Positions 41,106 through 51,239 of a DNA stretch of 64,000 nt are shown here, in pieces (position 1 is the first letter of the stretch; each line of letters opens with the position of its first letter). Location: positions 458,104 to 522,103 of the forward strand of contig CACIJE010000001.1 in assembly GCA_902586925.1 (NCBI GenBank), written 5' to 3'. The translations under genes and the position numbers were made by a program. Below the pieces are notes generated by a model. The model ran no database searches and was not told the DNA's origin. It saw nothing but the letters and a program-made list of their open reading frames with translations. The DNA comes from an uncultured SAR86 cluster bacterium (GTDB taxonomy: Bacteria; Pseudomonadota; Gammaproteobacteria; Magnimaribacterales; D2472).

Positions 41106-41897
41106 ATGAATAAAAATTTAACTCCTGCTGCAACTATTCTTGTTTTAAGGGATTCGAAAGAGGGAATTGAGGTCTTAATGGTAAAAAGATCTAAAAAACC
41201 ACCCTTTGGAAACTTATATGTTTTTCCTGGTGGAAAGATTGATGAAGATGACCTTCAAAAAGAATGGAAATCATACTGTGATGGATATAATGATTCTATA
41301 GCTTCTGAAATTCTTGGTGTAAACGAGTGCGGTTTGAGCTATTGGATAGCTTGTATTAGAGAGAGCTTTGAAGAGGTCGGAATATTATTAGCAAAAAGAA
41401 AGTCTGGAGAAAAACTTGACTTAGAAGGTAAGGATAAAAATAAGTTTGACAAATATAGAAACGATCTAATCAATCATGAGATATCTTTTTTAGAAATTTG
41501 TAAGAGAGAAGAGCTAATTCTAACTGCTAAAAATATTGCACCATTATCTCATTGGATTACGCCTGATTTTGAAATAAAACGTTTTGATACAAGATTTTTT
41601 ATTGCATATTTGCCTGAAAATCAAATTGTTCAGCATGATGGTATGGAATTAACTCATAGCTTATGGATAAATCCAAATAACGCACTAAAAAAGGCAATGG
41701 AAGGTGACATGCAGATGATTTTGCCTACAACGGAAAATCTAAAATTATGTTCAAATTTTACTTCTGCAAGAGAAATGCTTGAAAACCAAAAAAATTTAAC
41801 GAAAAATGATATAAAACCTATATTACCTAAGTTTTTTAAAGATAATGGAACATGGAATGTTTTGTTTCCAGAAGATGAAGGTTACGAGAATTACTAA
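41106..41897 (+). CDS. NUDIX hydrolase (NUDT19/CoA-diphosphatase-like)
   Basis: KRSKKPPFGNLYVFPGGKIDEDD ... ACIRESFEEVGILLA Nudix-like box with insertion. Confidence 0.82.
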   Translation: MNKNLTPAATILVLRDSKEGIEVLMVKRSKKPPFGNLYVFPGGKIDEDDLQKEWKSYCDGYNDSIASEILGVNECGLSYWIACIRESFEEVGILLAKRKSGEKLDLEGKDKNKFDKYRNDLINHEISFLEICKREELILTAKNIAPLSHWITPDFEIKRFDTRFFIAYLPENQIVQHDGMELTHSLWINPNNALKKAMEGDMQMILPTTENLKLCSNFTSAREMLENQKNLTKNDIKPILPKFFKDNGTWNVLFPEDEGYENY

Positions 41898-42700
41898 TGC
41901 ATGAACTAATAAAAAAAATTACTGCTAATAATGGGGGTGTCTTTACTGGAAGTGGTACCAATACTTATTTAATAGGATCTGAGGATATTACTTTGATTGA
42001 TCCCGGCCCAAATTTACCTGATCATGTTGAAAAAATTCTCTTAGAAGGTGGAGATAAAATTAAAAGAATTCTAGTTACTCATACTCATAAAGACCATTCG
42101 CCTGCTGCATCACCAATTGCAAAAAAACTTAATATTCCACTATTTGGCAGATTAGTTGATAGAGAGTCTCAATGGGAGGATGAAACTTTTGTTCCAGATA
42201 CAGTGTTAAGTCATGGAGATAAAATTACAACTAACGAATACTCGATTGAAGCTATACACACGCCAGGGCACGCATCCAATCATTTATGTTTTTATCTTGA
42301 AAAACAAAAGTGTTTGCTTACAGGTGATCATATTATGGATGGTTCAACTGTTGTAATTGCGCCTCCAGATGGTGACATGACCGAATATATTAACTCTTTG
42401 AAACTCCTTGAGAATTATGAAATTGATTATTTTGCACCTGGGCATGGAAATTATATGGAGGAACCATCAAAAACTATTCAATCTATAATTCGACATAGGC
42501 TATCAAGAGAAACAAAGGTTATTAGATGTGTTGAAAAAAATAAAGATTCTAGTATCGATGAGTTGTTATTACTAGTTTACGATGACGTTCCTGATATGCT
42601 TCTTCCTATTGCAAAAATGAGCTTACTGGCTCACCTAATTAGATTGGAATCGTACGGAAAGATAGAAAATATTGATAATACTTATTCATTACTTTCTTGA
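41897..42700 (+). CDS. MBL-fold metallohydrolase (LACTB2-like)
   Basis: GSGTNTYLIG; LVTHTHKDHSPAA; HTPGHASNHLCF; LTGDHIMDG; FAPGHGNYM. Confidence 0.9.
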   Translation: MHELIKKITANNGGVFTGSGTNTYLIGSEDITLIDPGPNLPDHVEKILLEGGDKIKRILVTHTHKDHSPAASPIAKKLNIPLFGRLVDRESQWEDETFVPDTVLSHGDKITTNEYSIEAIHTPGHASNHLCFYLEKQKCLLTGDHIMDGSTVVIAPPDGDMTEYINSLKLLENYEIDYFAPGHGNYMEEPSKTIQSIIRHRLSRETKVIRCVEKNKDSSIDELLLLVYDDVPDMLLPIAKMSLLAHLIRLESYGKIENIDNTYSLLS

Positions 42701-43026
42701 TTTTTGTTGTTATCTTGATCTTTTAAGCTAATATCAAGTTTAAATTTTTTCTTATCTTTTTTCTCATTATTGATTTTTTTTGTTTCATTTTCAGCAACTT
42801 TATTGTCAAAGCAGTCGTTAGAATCATACATTTGATTGTTAGTAACTTCATGAGATACATTAATTGGAGTTGGTGGCTGTGGGACTGGAACCTGCATACA
42901 AGATATTAAAATTTTAGAATTTACTTTGCTTAAAGTTGCAGGTTCAGCATTTGGAAGTAAAGATTTATCGTAATTTTGATTAGTGTTACATCCAAATAAA
43001 ATCAATAAAGGAATTATTTTCTTCAT
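42682..43026 (-). CDS. Hypothetical small lipoprotein with Lys/Asn/Asp-rich tail
   Basis: [17 protein letters not shown] signal/lipobox; 4-nt overlap with acs stop; 3' end overlaps MBL gene antisense. Confidence 0.65.
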   Translation of the reverse strand: MKKIIPLLILFGCNTNQNYDKSLLPNAEPATLSKVNSKILISCMQVPVPQPPTPINVSHEVTNNQMYDSNDCFDNKVAENETKKINNEKKDKKKFKLDISLKDQDNNKNQESNE

Positions 43027-44945
43027 AGTTTTTTACTGTGTTTAAGAAGAGATTCTACAACTGCTGGCTCTGCTAGAGTAGTTGTATCACCAAGATTTTC
43101 AAAGTCACCTTCAGCAATTTTTCTCAAAATTCGTCTCATAATTTTACCTGATCTAGTTTTTGGCAGGCCAGGGGCATTTTGTATGAGATCTGGTTTAGCA
43201 ATAGGACCTATTTCTTTAGAAACAAATTTTATAAGGTCTTTTTCTAAGTCAATGTTAAATTCTATACCTTTCATCAAGGTTACAAATGCATAAATACCTT
43301 GACCTTTAATTGGATGATGAAACCCAACTACTGCAGCTTCTGCAACAGAGTCATGGAGAACTAAAGCACTTTCAACTTCAGCAGTTCCTAGCCTATGTCC
43401 TGATACATTGAGCACATCATCAACTCTTCCAGTTATCCAGTAATAACCATCTTTATCTCTTCTTGCACCATCACCGGTGAAATATATATTTTCATAAGTT
43501 TTGAAATAAGTAGATATCATTCTTTCATGATCGCCATATACACTTCTAATTTGACTAGGCCATGAGGATTCAATAACCAAATTACCTGAAGCTGCTCCAT
43601 CTAAAGGATTGCCTTGTTCGTCATATAAAGCTGGTTTTACACCAAAAAAAGGCAATGTTGCAGACCCGGGTTTTACTGGAGTGATGCCTGCAATAGGAGA
43701 TATTAAAACAGACCCAGTTTCTGTTTGCCACCAAGTATCAATGACATCACATGTTCCTTTACCAACTACTTTATGATACCAATCCCATGCTTCTGGGTTA
43801 ATAGGTTCACCAACTGTTCCTAAAACTCTTAGACTTTCTCTTTTTGTTTTAAGAACCGGTTCATTACCTTGTGACATTAGAGCTCTTATTGCTGTTGGGG
43901 CAGTATAAAATATATTTACATTGTATTTATCACATATTTCCCAGCATCTTGAAAAATCTGGATAGGTTGGAATTCCTTCAAACATAATAGAAGTTACTCC
44001 ATTTGAAAGAGGGCCATATAAGATATATGAATGTCCAGTTATCCAACCAACATCTGCTGTACACCAGTATATGTCAGTTTCATTTGCACCAAAAAGATAT
44101 TTGAAACTTAAATGAGCACCAAGTAAGTATCCAGCAGTTGTATGTAATACACCTTTTGGTTTTCCTGTAGAACCAGAGGTATAAAGAATGAAAAGTGGAT
44201 CCTCTGAACTCATTGGCTCAGGGTCACATGAAGTTGATACATCTTTTACAAGATCTTCATACCATAGATCTTTATCATAATTCCAGTTTATTTTATTGCC
44301 TGTTCTTTTAATTACAATTGTATTTTTAACTTTTGGACACTTTTCTAATGCTTCATCAACATTTGATTTTAAAGGAACTATTTTTCCTCCTCGAACACCT
44401 TCATCTGCTGTAATAACAATTTCACAATCAGCATCTAAAATTCTATCTTTCAAAGATTCAGGAGAGAATCCTCCAAAAACAACAGAATGAATTGCTCCAA
44501 TTCTTGAGCAAGCTAGCATTGCAAATGCAGCCTCAGGAATCATTGGCATATATATACAAACTCTTGAACCTTTAGACACTTTTAGGTTTTTTAGTACATT
44601 TGAGAATCTACATACCTCTTCATGTAATTCTTGAAAAGTGAATGATTTTGAATTTCCAGGTTCATCACCTTCCCATATCAAAGCTTTTTTTTCAGATCTA
44701 TTTTTGAGATGCCTATCAATACAATTTTCACTTACATTTATTTTCCCATCAGCAAACCATTTTGCATTTGCAAATTTATTGTTGTGAACTTCAGTAAAAC
44801 CATTTATCCAAGAGAGGTTATCATTTGCCATTTTTTTAAAAAATTCTTTAGGATTTTCAATTGATTGATCATAAAGCTTTTTATATTCATCAAAGCTTTT
44901 TAAATGTGGATTAGAAGCATGGGCTGCAATTAAATTTTCTGCCAT
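43023..44945 (-). CDS. acs: Acetyl-CoA synthetase
   Basis: [84 protein letters not shown]. Confidence 0.97.
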   Translation of the reverse strand: MAENLIAAHASNPHLKSFDEYKKLYDQSIENPKEFFKKMANDNLSWINGFTEVHNNKFANAKWFADGKINVSENCIDRHLKNRSEKKALIWEGDEPGNSKSFTFQELHEEVCRFSNVLKNLKVSKGSRVCIYMPMIPEAAFAMLACSRIGAIHSVVFGGFSPESLKDRILDADCEIVITADEGVRGGKIVPLKSNVDEALEKCPKVKNTIVIKRTGNKINWNYDKDLWYEDLVKDVSTSCDPEPMSSEDPLFILYTSGSTGKPKGVLHTTAGYLLGAHLSFKYLFGANETDIYWCTADVGWITGHSYILYGPLSNGVTSIMFEGIPTYPDFSRCWEICDKYNVNIFYTAPTAIRALMSQGNEPVLKTKRESLRVLGTVGEPINPEAWDWYHKVVGKGTCDVIDTWWQTETGSVLISPIAGITPVKPGSATLPFFGVKPALYDEQGNPLDGAASGNLVIESSWPSQIRSVYGDHERMISTYFKTYENIYFTGDGARRDKDGYYWITGRVDDVLNVSGHRLGTAEVESALVLHDSVAEAAVVGFHHPIKGQGIYAFVTLMKGIEFNIDLEKDLIKFVSKEIGPIAKPDLIQNAPGLPKTRSGKIMRRILRKIAEGDFENLGDTTTLAEPAVVESLLKHSKKL

Positions 44946-44948
44946 AAA

Positions 44949-45614
44949 CTATATTATTGACGGCTGAGGGTTAATGAAATTTTTTCCTTTAGGATTAGAC
45001 ATTATCATTGAAACTAAGGACTCATAATCTGCTTCGTTTGATTCGAGATTAATATCTGCAGCATTTATTATTAATAGAGGAGCATCCTTATAGTCAAGAA
45101 AAAAACGTGAATAGGCATCATTAAGTCTCTCAAGGTATTCTAATGTTAAGTATTGTTCATTAATATTACCTCTTTTTGTAATTCTTTCTTTTAAAATTTC
45201 TATTGGAGCTTGTAAATAAATTACAAGGTCAGGTGAGGGAGCATCGATTGTAATATGTCCATAAACTTTATCATACAAATGCATTTCTTCTGGTGAAAGA
45301 GTAACCTCTGCAAATAACCTATCTTTTTCTATTATAAAATCTGCAACACGAACGTTTTCGAAAAGGCTTCTTTGCTTAAGATCTTGAATCTGTTGCATTC
45401 TTTGAAAGAGAAAAAAAAGTTGTGTTGCCAATGCTGATTGACTTGGATTTCTATAAAAATTGTTTAAAAACGGATTTTCAGCAGGTTGCTCAAGAAAGGC
45501 ATCATAGTTAAATGTCATTGCAATTTTATTTGCAAGAGTAGTTTTTCCAACACCAATTGGACCTTCAATAGCAATATATTTTGGTAAGGGTATATTGTTT
45601 AAAGCTGGCTTCAT
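44949..45614 (-). CDS. Deoxynucleoside kinase family protein
   Basis: YIAIEGPIGVGKTTLANKIA; LEQPAENPFLNNFY; VRVADFIIEKDRLFA. Confidence 0.88.
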   Translation of the reverse strand: MKPALNNIPLPKYIAIEGPIGVGKTTLANKIAMTFNYDAFLEQPAENPFLNNFYRNPSQSALATQLFFLFQRMQQIQDLKQRSLFENVRVADFIIEKDRLFAEVTLSPEEMHLYDKVYGHITIDAPSPDLVIYLQAPIEILKERITKRGNINEQYLTLEYLERLNDAYSRFFLDYKDAPLLIINAADINLESNEADYESLVSMIMSNPKGKNFINPQPSII

Positions 45615-45641
45615 TTAAATAAATAATATCAATCTTATAGA

Positions 45642-46874
45642 TTATATTAACTCTTTAGAGAAACCAAATGTTTTAAATGATTCTTGTATATCTTTTTCTT
45701 TAAGTGAACTTATAAGTGACTTTTTTAATTTTTCATCATTTTTTTGAAAATTAGTCCACCATTTACCAAGATTTTTTGTTTCACAAAAAGATTTTTCTCT
45801 AATAAGCATCAGGTCATATGCAGCTCTAAACCTTGGATGCTTCAAAGTTTTATAGGGCTGCTTACCAATTCGACTATGAAGCTTTAATTGCAGAACCCAA
45901 ATATCTTTTATGTATGAATGAAATTTTCTTGGGATTGCTGTAATTTTTTGTTGTTTCCTTAATATTGGATCCATAGACCTGAAAAATTTTCTTAAGTTAA
46001 TTTCCCCTTTAGTTAATGATTTATTTATTAAATTTGGCCACAACAGGGCAGCTATCAGAAAGCCTGGTGTTACAGACTGATTATTTTTAATTCTCCTATC
46101 TGTATTTCTTAGAGCTTCAAAAATGACATTATGTAAAAATTCATTTACTTTTGGCTCAATAGTTATTAAAAATTTACTTAAGCCAAAAGAGTTTAGCTTA
46201 TTAAAATTTTTTTCAGCCATGCCACTTAAAAAGATTTTACAAAATTCATCAAATATTCTTGCATTTGAAATATTTGATAAAAGATATCCTTTTTCGTAAA
46301 TTGCATTTTTTATTTTTTTGTCAATTTTAAAACTGAGTTTATTACTAAACCTAATTGCTCTTAGGCTTCTTACAGGATCTTCTGAGAATCTATGTCTTGG
46401 ATCTCCAATTGAAACAATTTTCTTTTGTTTGATATCTTTTATGCCATCCTTATGACCAATTATCTTTTTTGAAATTGGACAATAATACAGCGCATTTAAC
46501 GTAAAGTCTCTTCTGTATATATCTTGATCTAAATCACCCCAAATATTATCTCTAATTATTTTTCCAGATTGATCTTTTATTAAGTCTCCTTGATTATTTT
46601 TTTCTTCACCAGATCTAAAGGTTGCTACTTCAATAAGCTCAGATCTGTTAAAAACGTGAACCAATTTAAATCTTTTACCTATTATTCTAGATGCTTTAAA
46701 AACTTTTCTAACTTGATCAGGCGTAGCATTAGTAGCAATATCAAAATCTTTTGGCTCGATTCCACATAGAAGATCTCTCACACATCCTCCAACAAGATAT
46801 CCTTGATATTTATTACGTTTGAGTTTCTCAATAATTGAGATAGCAAATTTACTTATTTTTTTGTTGTTTATCAA
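45642..46874 (-). CDS. pcnB: Poly(A) polymerase I
   Basis: GYLVGGCVRDLLCGIEPKDFDIATNATPDQVRKVF; RRDFTLNALYY; EDPVRSLRAIRFSNKL. Confidence 0.93.
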   Translation of the reverse strand: MINNKKISKFAISIIEKLKRNKYQGYLVGGCVRDLLCGIEPKDFDIATNATPDQVRKVFKASRIIGKRFKLVHVFNRSELIEVATFRSGEEKNNQGDLIKDQSGKIIRDNIWGDLDQDIYRRDFTLNALYYCPISKKIIGHKDGIKDIKQKKIVSIGDPRHRFSEDPVRSLRAIRFSNKLSFKIDKKIKNAIYEKGYLLSNISNARIFDEFCKIFLSGMAEKNFNKLNSFGLSKFLITIEPKVNEFLHNVIFEALRNTDRRIKNNQSVTPGFLIAALLWPNLINKSLTKGEINLRKFFRSMDPILRKQQKITAIPRKFHSYIKDIWVLQLKLHSRIGKQPYKTLKHPRFRAAYDLMLIREKSFCETKNLGKWWTNFQKNDEKLKKSLISSLKEKDIQESFKTFGFSKELI

Positions 46875-46901
46875 AATGAATTTTTGATAAAAATTTTGAA
46901 A

Positions 46902-47414
46902 TTATCCACTAAGTTGTTTTTCTTTGATCTCATCAAGAGTTTTGCAATGAATGCAATGAGTAGCAGTTGGCCTTGCTTCAAGTCTTTTTATCCCAATCTC
47001 ATCACCACATGAGTCGCACCAGCCATAGTCATCTTGTTTAATCTTCTCAATTGAAATGGCAATTTTATTTGTGAGTTTTCTTTCTCTATCTCTAGTTCTA
47101 AGTTCAAAAGCAAACTCTTCTTCTTGTGATGCACGGTCAACAGGATCAGCATATGTTTCTCCTTTTGTTTTTAAGTGATCAAAGGTTTTTTTCATCTCTT
47201 CTTTTAGATGTTCTTTCCAAAGTAGAAGAACAGCAATAAAATGTTTTTTCATTGCTGCACTCATATATTTTTCGTTTTTTTTTGGTTTATAGGGCGCAAT
47301 CTTTGACTTATTGTTTGCAATTCTTGAAGAGGGATTTGCATTTGCTTTATTAACTTTTTTAGTTGTTTTAGAAGCTTTTTTTATTGATTTCTTTTTAGTT
47401 TTTGTTGTTGCCAT
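46902..47414 (-). CDS. dksA: RNA polymerase-binding transcription factor DksA with Lys-rich N-terminal extension
   Basis: DPVDRASQEEEFAFELRTRDRERKLTNKI; CDSCGDEIGIKRLEARPTATHCIHC. Confidence 0.95.
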   Translation of the reverse strand: MATTKTKKKSIKKASKTTKKVNKANANPSSRIANNKSKIAPYKPKKNEKYMSAAMKKHFIAVLLLWKEHLKEEMKKTFDHLKTKGETYADPVDRASQEEEFAFELRTRDRERKLTNKIAISIEKIKQDDYGWCDSCGDEIGIKRLEARPTATHCIHCKTLDEIKEKQLSG

Positions 47415-47467
47415 TTGTTGATAAAAAAAATTAAGGTGAGAAAAATATCAGATACTGATTCAATTTA

Positions 47468-48469
47468 CTAGCTTTTTTTTAATTTTTTTAAAACTTCTTT
47501 ATATCCTTCAGGTGTAAGTCTTGGCCCAAAGGTTTCTACAATCTTAGATGAAGCGTAATTTGCAAATTCTGCACACTTTGATAATTCAAACCCTCTTAGG
47601 TAAGCATGCATAAATGACCCTGCATACATGTCTCCCGCACCATTTGTGTCAATTGGTTCAATTGAAACGGCTGGAGAAAATATTTCTTTACCTTTATTAA
47701 TAATAATACTTCCTTCAGATCCTTTTGTGATGACAGTCATATATGATTTATTTTTATAAAAGTTAATTGCATTACCAAAATTTTCTGCCTCAGCAAAAGC
47801 TATTGCCTCATCATCATTACAAAATATCATATCAATTCCGTAGGACTCTATTTCATTGAATTTCTCTTTAAAGCCTTGGACTATTCCAGCATCGGACAAA
47901 GATAGAGCCTTAATAGTTTCTTTATTTTTAATACTACTCAAAACTGATTTTACTGCACCAAAATTCTCATCACTTGTAACCATATAGCCTTCAATATAAA
48001 AAATTTTAGAATTTTCTACAGCATCATAACTTATATCTTTGGAACCTAGGTGGGCACTGATACCTAACATGCTACTCATTGTTCTCTTTGCATCTGGTGT
48101 AACAAATATAAGACATTTACCAGTTGGCATATTAGATTCCTCTTTACTGAAGCCTATATGTTTTACACCAGCTTTTTTTAGACTATCTAAGTATTTTTTA
48201 CCATCAATATCATCTGCAACTCTGCATACGTGGTGACAATCTGAACCATAATATGAAGCTGCAACTAAAGAGTTTGTTGCAGATCCTCCACAATCTGATA
48301 TCGAATTAACCCCCATTGATTCAAGTTTTTTTATTATAGGAGAATGCTCATCTGCAGTTGCTAGAGTCATAGAGTCAGGTTCAAGACCAATTTCATTTAA
48401 AAACTCATGATCAACCATATATTGTGTATCAACTAGAGCATTTCCAAGAGCGCTTATATCATATTTCAT
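47468..48469 (-). CDS. Adenosine kinase-like PfkB family sugar kinase
   Basis: MKYDISALGNALVDTQYMVDHEFL; GGSATNSLVAASYYG; PIDTNGAGDMYAGSFMHAYLRG. Start reset to 48469. Confidence 0.88.
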   Translation of the reverse strand: MKYDISALGNALVDTQYMVDHEFLNEIGLEPDSMTLATADEHSPIIKKLESMGVNSISDCGGSATNSLVAASYYGSDCHHVCRVADDIDGKKYLDSLKKAGVKHIGFSKEESNMPTGKCLIFVTPDAKRTMSSMLGISAHLGSKDISYDAVENSKIFYIEGYMVTSDENFGAVKSVLSSIKNKETIKALSLSDAGIVQGFKEKFNEIESYGIDMIFCNDDEAIAFAEAENFGNAINFYKNKSYMTVITKGSEGSIIINKGKEIFSPAVSIEPIDTNGAGDMYAGSFMHAYLRGFELSKCAEFANYASSKIVETFGPRLTPEGYKEVLKKLKKS

Positions 48470-48470
48470 T

Positions 48471-49760
48471 TTACATTCCCTCATCCAAAATCTTTTTAAC
48501 AACATTTATTGTATGATTTATTTCTTTATTAGTATGTTTTGTAGAAATAAAACCTGCCTCAAATTTGGATGGCGCAAAATAAATACCATTTGCCATACAT
48601 CTATTAAGAAATTTTTTAAAGTGAATATCATTTGAATTCTCAACATCTTTGAAATTATTTGGTAATTCTTTTGAAAAAAAGAAACCAAACATTCCTCCAA
48701 TTTGGTTTGTAGTAAAGGGTATGTCTCTATTAAGGAATAGATCTTTCATCTGACTTAAGAGAGTTGAAGCTTTGAGTTCGAGATTTTTGTAAGGATTTGA
48801 TTTGATTAATAATTTTATTAATGTAGAACCTGCCGCCATTGCTAAAGGATTTCCAGATAAGGTACCTGCTTGATAAACAGGACCATTTGGAGCAAGATAA
48901 TCCATAATTTTATTTTTTCCTCCAAATGCACCAACAGGAAGACCACCCCCAATCACTTTACCAAGTGTTGTAATGTCAGGTTTTATTCCATATATTTCTT
49001 GAGCTCCACCAAGAGATACTCTAAATCCAGTCATAACCTCATCAAAAATTAATAATGATTTAGATTCATTAGTTTTTTTTCTTAGTAATTTAAGAAAAGA
49101 TTTATCACTTGGCACAAAGCCCATATTCCCTGCAATTGGTTCAATTATTACTGCTGCTAGGTCTTTTTTTACTTTATTAAAAATTTTAAGAAAGTCTTCT
49201 TTGTTATTAAATTCACAACTTAAGGTCTTTTTTGCAAGTTCATTTGGAATACCAGGAGAATCTGGAAGGCCAAATGTACTGACACCTGAACCAGCTTTGA
49301 TAAGTAAAGAGTCCACATGACCATGATAACAGCCATCAAATTTTATAATTTTATCTTTTCCTGTGTATCCTCTTGCTAATCTGATAGCACTCATAGTTGC
49401 CTCAGTACCAGAATTTACCATTCTAATTTTTTGTATTGAAGGAAAACATTCTTTTATGAGTTTTGCTGTATCTGATTCAATACTTGTCGGAGCTCCATAA
49501 CTCGTACCCAAGTTGAGTTGCTTTGTAACAGCTTTAACTATTTTTGGATTAGTATGACCCAGTATCATTGGACCCCATGAACCAATGTAGTCAATATATT
49601 TATTATCATCAGCATCGTATACATAGGGACCTGATGCTTTTTTAAAAAATATTGGATTCCCACCTATATTTTTAAATGCTCTCACAGGAGAATTTACACC
49701 ACCTGGCATGTGAATTTGAGCTTCTTTGAAAAGTTCTTGAGATTTTTTAATTTTGTTCAT
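48471..49760 (-). CDS. hemL: Glutamate-1-semialdehyde 2,1-aminomutase
   Basis: PGGVNSPVRAFKNIGGNPIFF; MVNSGTEATMSAIRLARG; TTLGKVIGGGLPVGAFGG. Confidence 0.97.
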   Translation of the reverse strand: MNKIKKSQELFKEAQIHMPGGVNSPVRAFKNIGGNPIFFKKASGPYVYDADDNKYIDYIGSWGPMILGHTNPKIVKAVTKQLNLGTSYGAPTSIESDTAKLIKECFPSIQKIRMVNSGTEATMSAIRLARGYTGKDKIIKFDGCYHGHVDSLLIKAGSGVSTFGLPDSPGIPNELAKKTLSCEFNNKEDFLKIFNKVKKDLAAVIIEPIAGNMGFVPSDKSFLKLLRKKTNESKSLLIFDEVMTGFRVSLGGAQEIYGIKPDITTLGKVIGGGLPVGAFGGKNKIMDYLAPNGPVYQAGTLSGNPLAMAAGSTLIKLLIKSNPYKNLELKASTLLSQMKDLFLNRDIPFTTNQIGGMFGFFFSKELPNNFKDVENSNDIHFKKFLNRCMANGIYFAPSKFEAGFISTKHTNKEINHTINVVKKILDEGM

Positions 49761-50269
49761 AAGTTTAAGTCTTTACTAAAAATTTTTACCTCATCCCAGT
49801 CAGTAAACTCATAAGTTTGAGAAGTATCAGTTGGGCCATTAGTAACAAACATAATAAACTTGATTGCATACTTATCAAAAAATTTATATTTTGGATAATC
49901 TATCTTACCTGCAAATACAGCCATCTTTTTTGGAACCCAATTTGTTTGTTCTAAAAATTTAATCAAGTATGGATTATTTTCTGGCCTATTCTTATTAGGC
50001 TTTCTGGCAACAGCATTCACAGAAAAAAATGCGTTTTCTTTAGAGTTTAGGAGTTCTAAATTGCTTTCAATAAAATCAAAAACATCTTCTCTATATTTTC
50101 CATATCTTATACTTGCACCTATTATAATGCTTTTATATTTACTAAGTTCAATATCAGCACTTAAAGGTAATATATCTATTTCATCTTTTCCTAAATGTTG
50201 TGCTATTTTTTTACAAATAGCTTCAGTATGACCATCAATTGACGAGTATATTAAAAGAGTTCTTTGCAT
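49757..50269 (-). CDS. hemG: Flavodoxin-type protoporphyrinogen oxidase
   Basis: LLIYSSIDGHTEAICKKIAQ; IIIGASIRYGKYRED; NGPTDTSQTYEFTDWDEV. Confidence 0.9.
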   Translation of the reverse strand: MQRTLLIYSSIDGHTEAICKKIAQHLGKDEIDILPLSADIELSKYKSIIIGASIRYGKYREDVFDFIESNLELLNSKENAFFSVNAVARKPNKNRPENNPYLIKFLEQTNWVPKKMAVFAGKIDYPKYKFFDKYAIKFIMFVTNGPTDTSQTYEFTDWDEVKIFSKDLNL

Positions 50270-50354
50270 TAATTTATATGCCCAATTAAATTGTGAGGAT
50301 TCAATTGCTATTATATTTTATACTTTGTAATAATTAAATTTATAATATTAATAT

Positions 50355-50894
50355 ATGCGGTATATTTTCATTTCAATTCTAAGTTTTAATGTTTCATATT
50401 TGATCGCAAAGGATTCTGCCTCTGACTGCTCTAAAATTAAGTCAGACATAGAAAGATTGGCTTGTTACGATAATATATTCCAAGTAAAGGAAAATTTATC
50501 AAAAGAAACAGAACCAAAAGCTCAAGAGGAACCAACTGATAATATTGAATCATCTACCGCTGAAATCAAAACTGATAAAAGATCTAAAAAAATAAACAAT
50601 CAAAAGATTGCAGAATTTGGTTTGACAGACAGTCAGAAAAAAGCCGTAAATATTCAAGTTGATAAAATAACAATTTCTACTTCTATTTTAAATGTAGTAA
50701 AATCCACTGGCGGAAAATCAAGATTTAAACTTGCAAATAAACAACTATGGGAGTCACAATCTGCGCTTTCTTCGATCAAAAAAATAAATTTCAAAGCTAA
50801 AAATGAAATTACTATTGAAGAGACTGCTTTAGGTGGATTTTGGATGATAAATAAAAAATCTAATGTAAGAATTAAAGTTAAGAGAATTACATAA
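50355..50894 (+). CDS. Hypothetical exported protein
   Basis: N-terminal signal-like segment and CSKIKSDIERLACYD motif; immediately precedes erpA. Confidence 0.7.
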   Translation: MRYIFISILSFNVSYLIAKDSASDCSKIKSDIERLACYDNIFQVKENLSKETEPKAQEEPTDNIESSTAEIKTDKRSKKINNQKIAEFGLTDSQKKAVNIQVDKITISTSILNVVKSTGGKSRFKLANKQLWESQSALSSIKKINFKAKNEITIEETALGGFWMINKKSNVRIKVKRIT

Positions 50895-51239
50895 ATGGAA
50901 CAAGATTATAAAACTTCAATTGTTTTAACAGATAGTGCTTCAAAAAGGATTTTGCATGTAATTAAAAAAGACTCTGAAGTCAGTCCAAACTTTCGCATTT
51001 ATGTCACAGGGGGAGGTTGCTCGGGTTTTCAGTATGGATTTAAGTTTGATGATGATATTGCATTTGATGACGATGTTATTAAATTTGATAACTTTTCAAT
51101 TTTATTAGATTCTATGTCATATCCGTATATATTTGGCTCAACTCTTGATTTTGTTGAAGATTTATCAGGGTCAAAGTTCGTTATTGATAACCCAAATGCC
51201 AAAACAACCTGTGGTTGTGGAGAGTCATTCACTACTTAG
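50895..51239 (+). CDS. erpA: Iron-sulfur cluster insertion protein ErpA
   Basis: FRIYVTGGGCSGFQYGF; NPNAKTTCGCGESF A-type carrier cysteines. Confidence 0.95.
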   Translation: MEQDYKTSIVLTDSASKRILHVIKKDSEVSPNFRIYVTGGGCSGFQYGFKFDDDIAFDDDVIKFDNFSILLDSMSYPYIFGSTLDFVEDLSGSKFVIDNPNAKTTCGCGESFTT

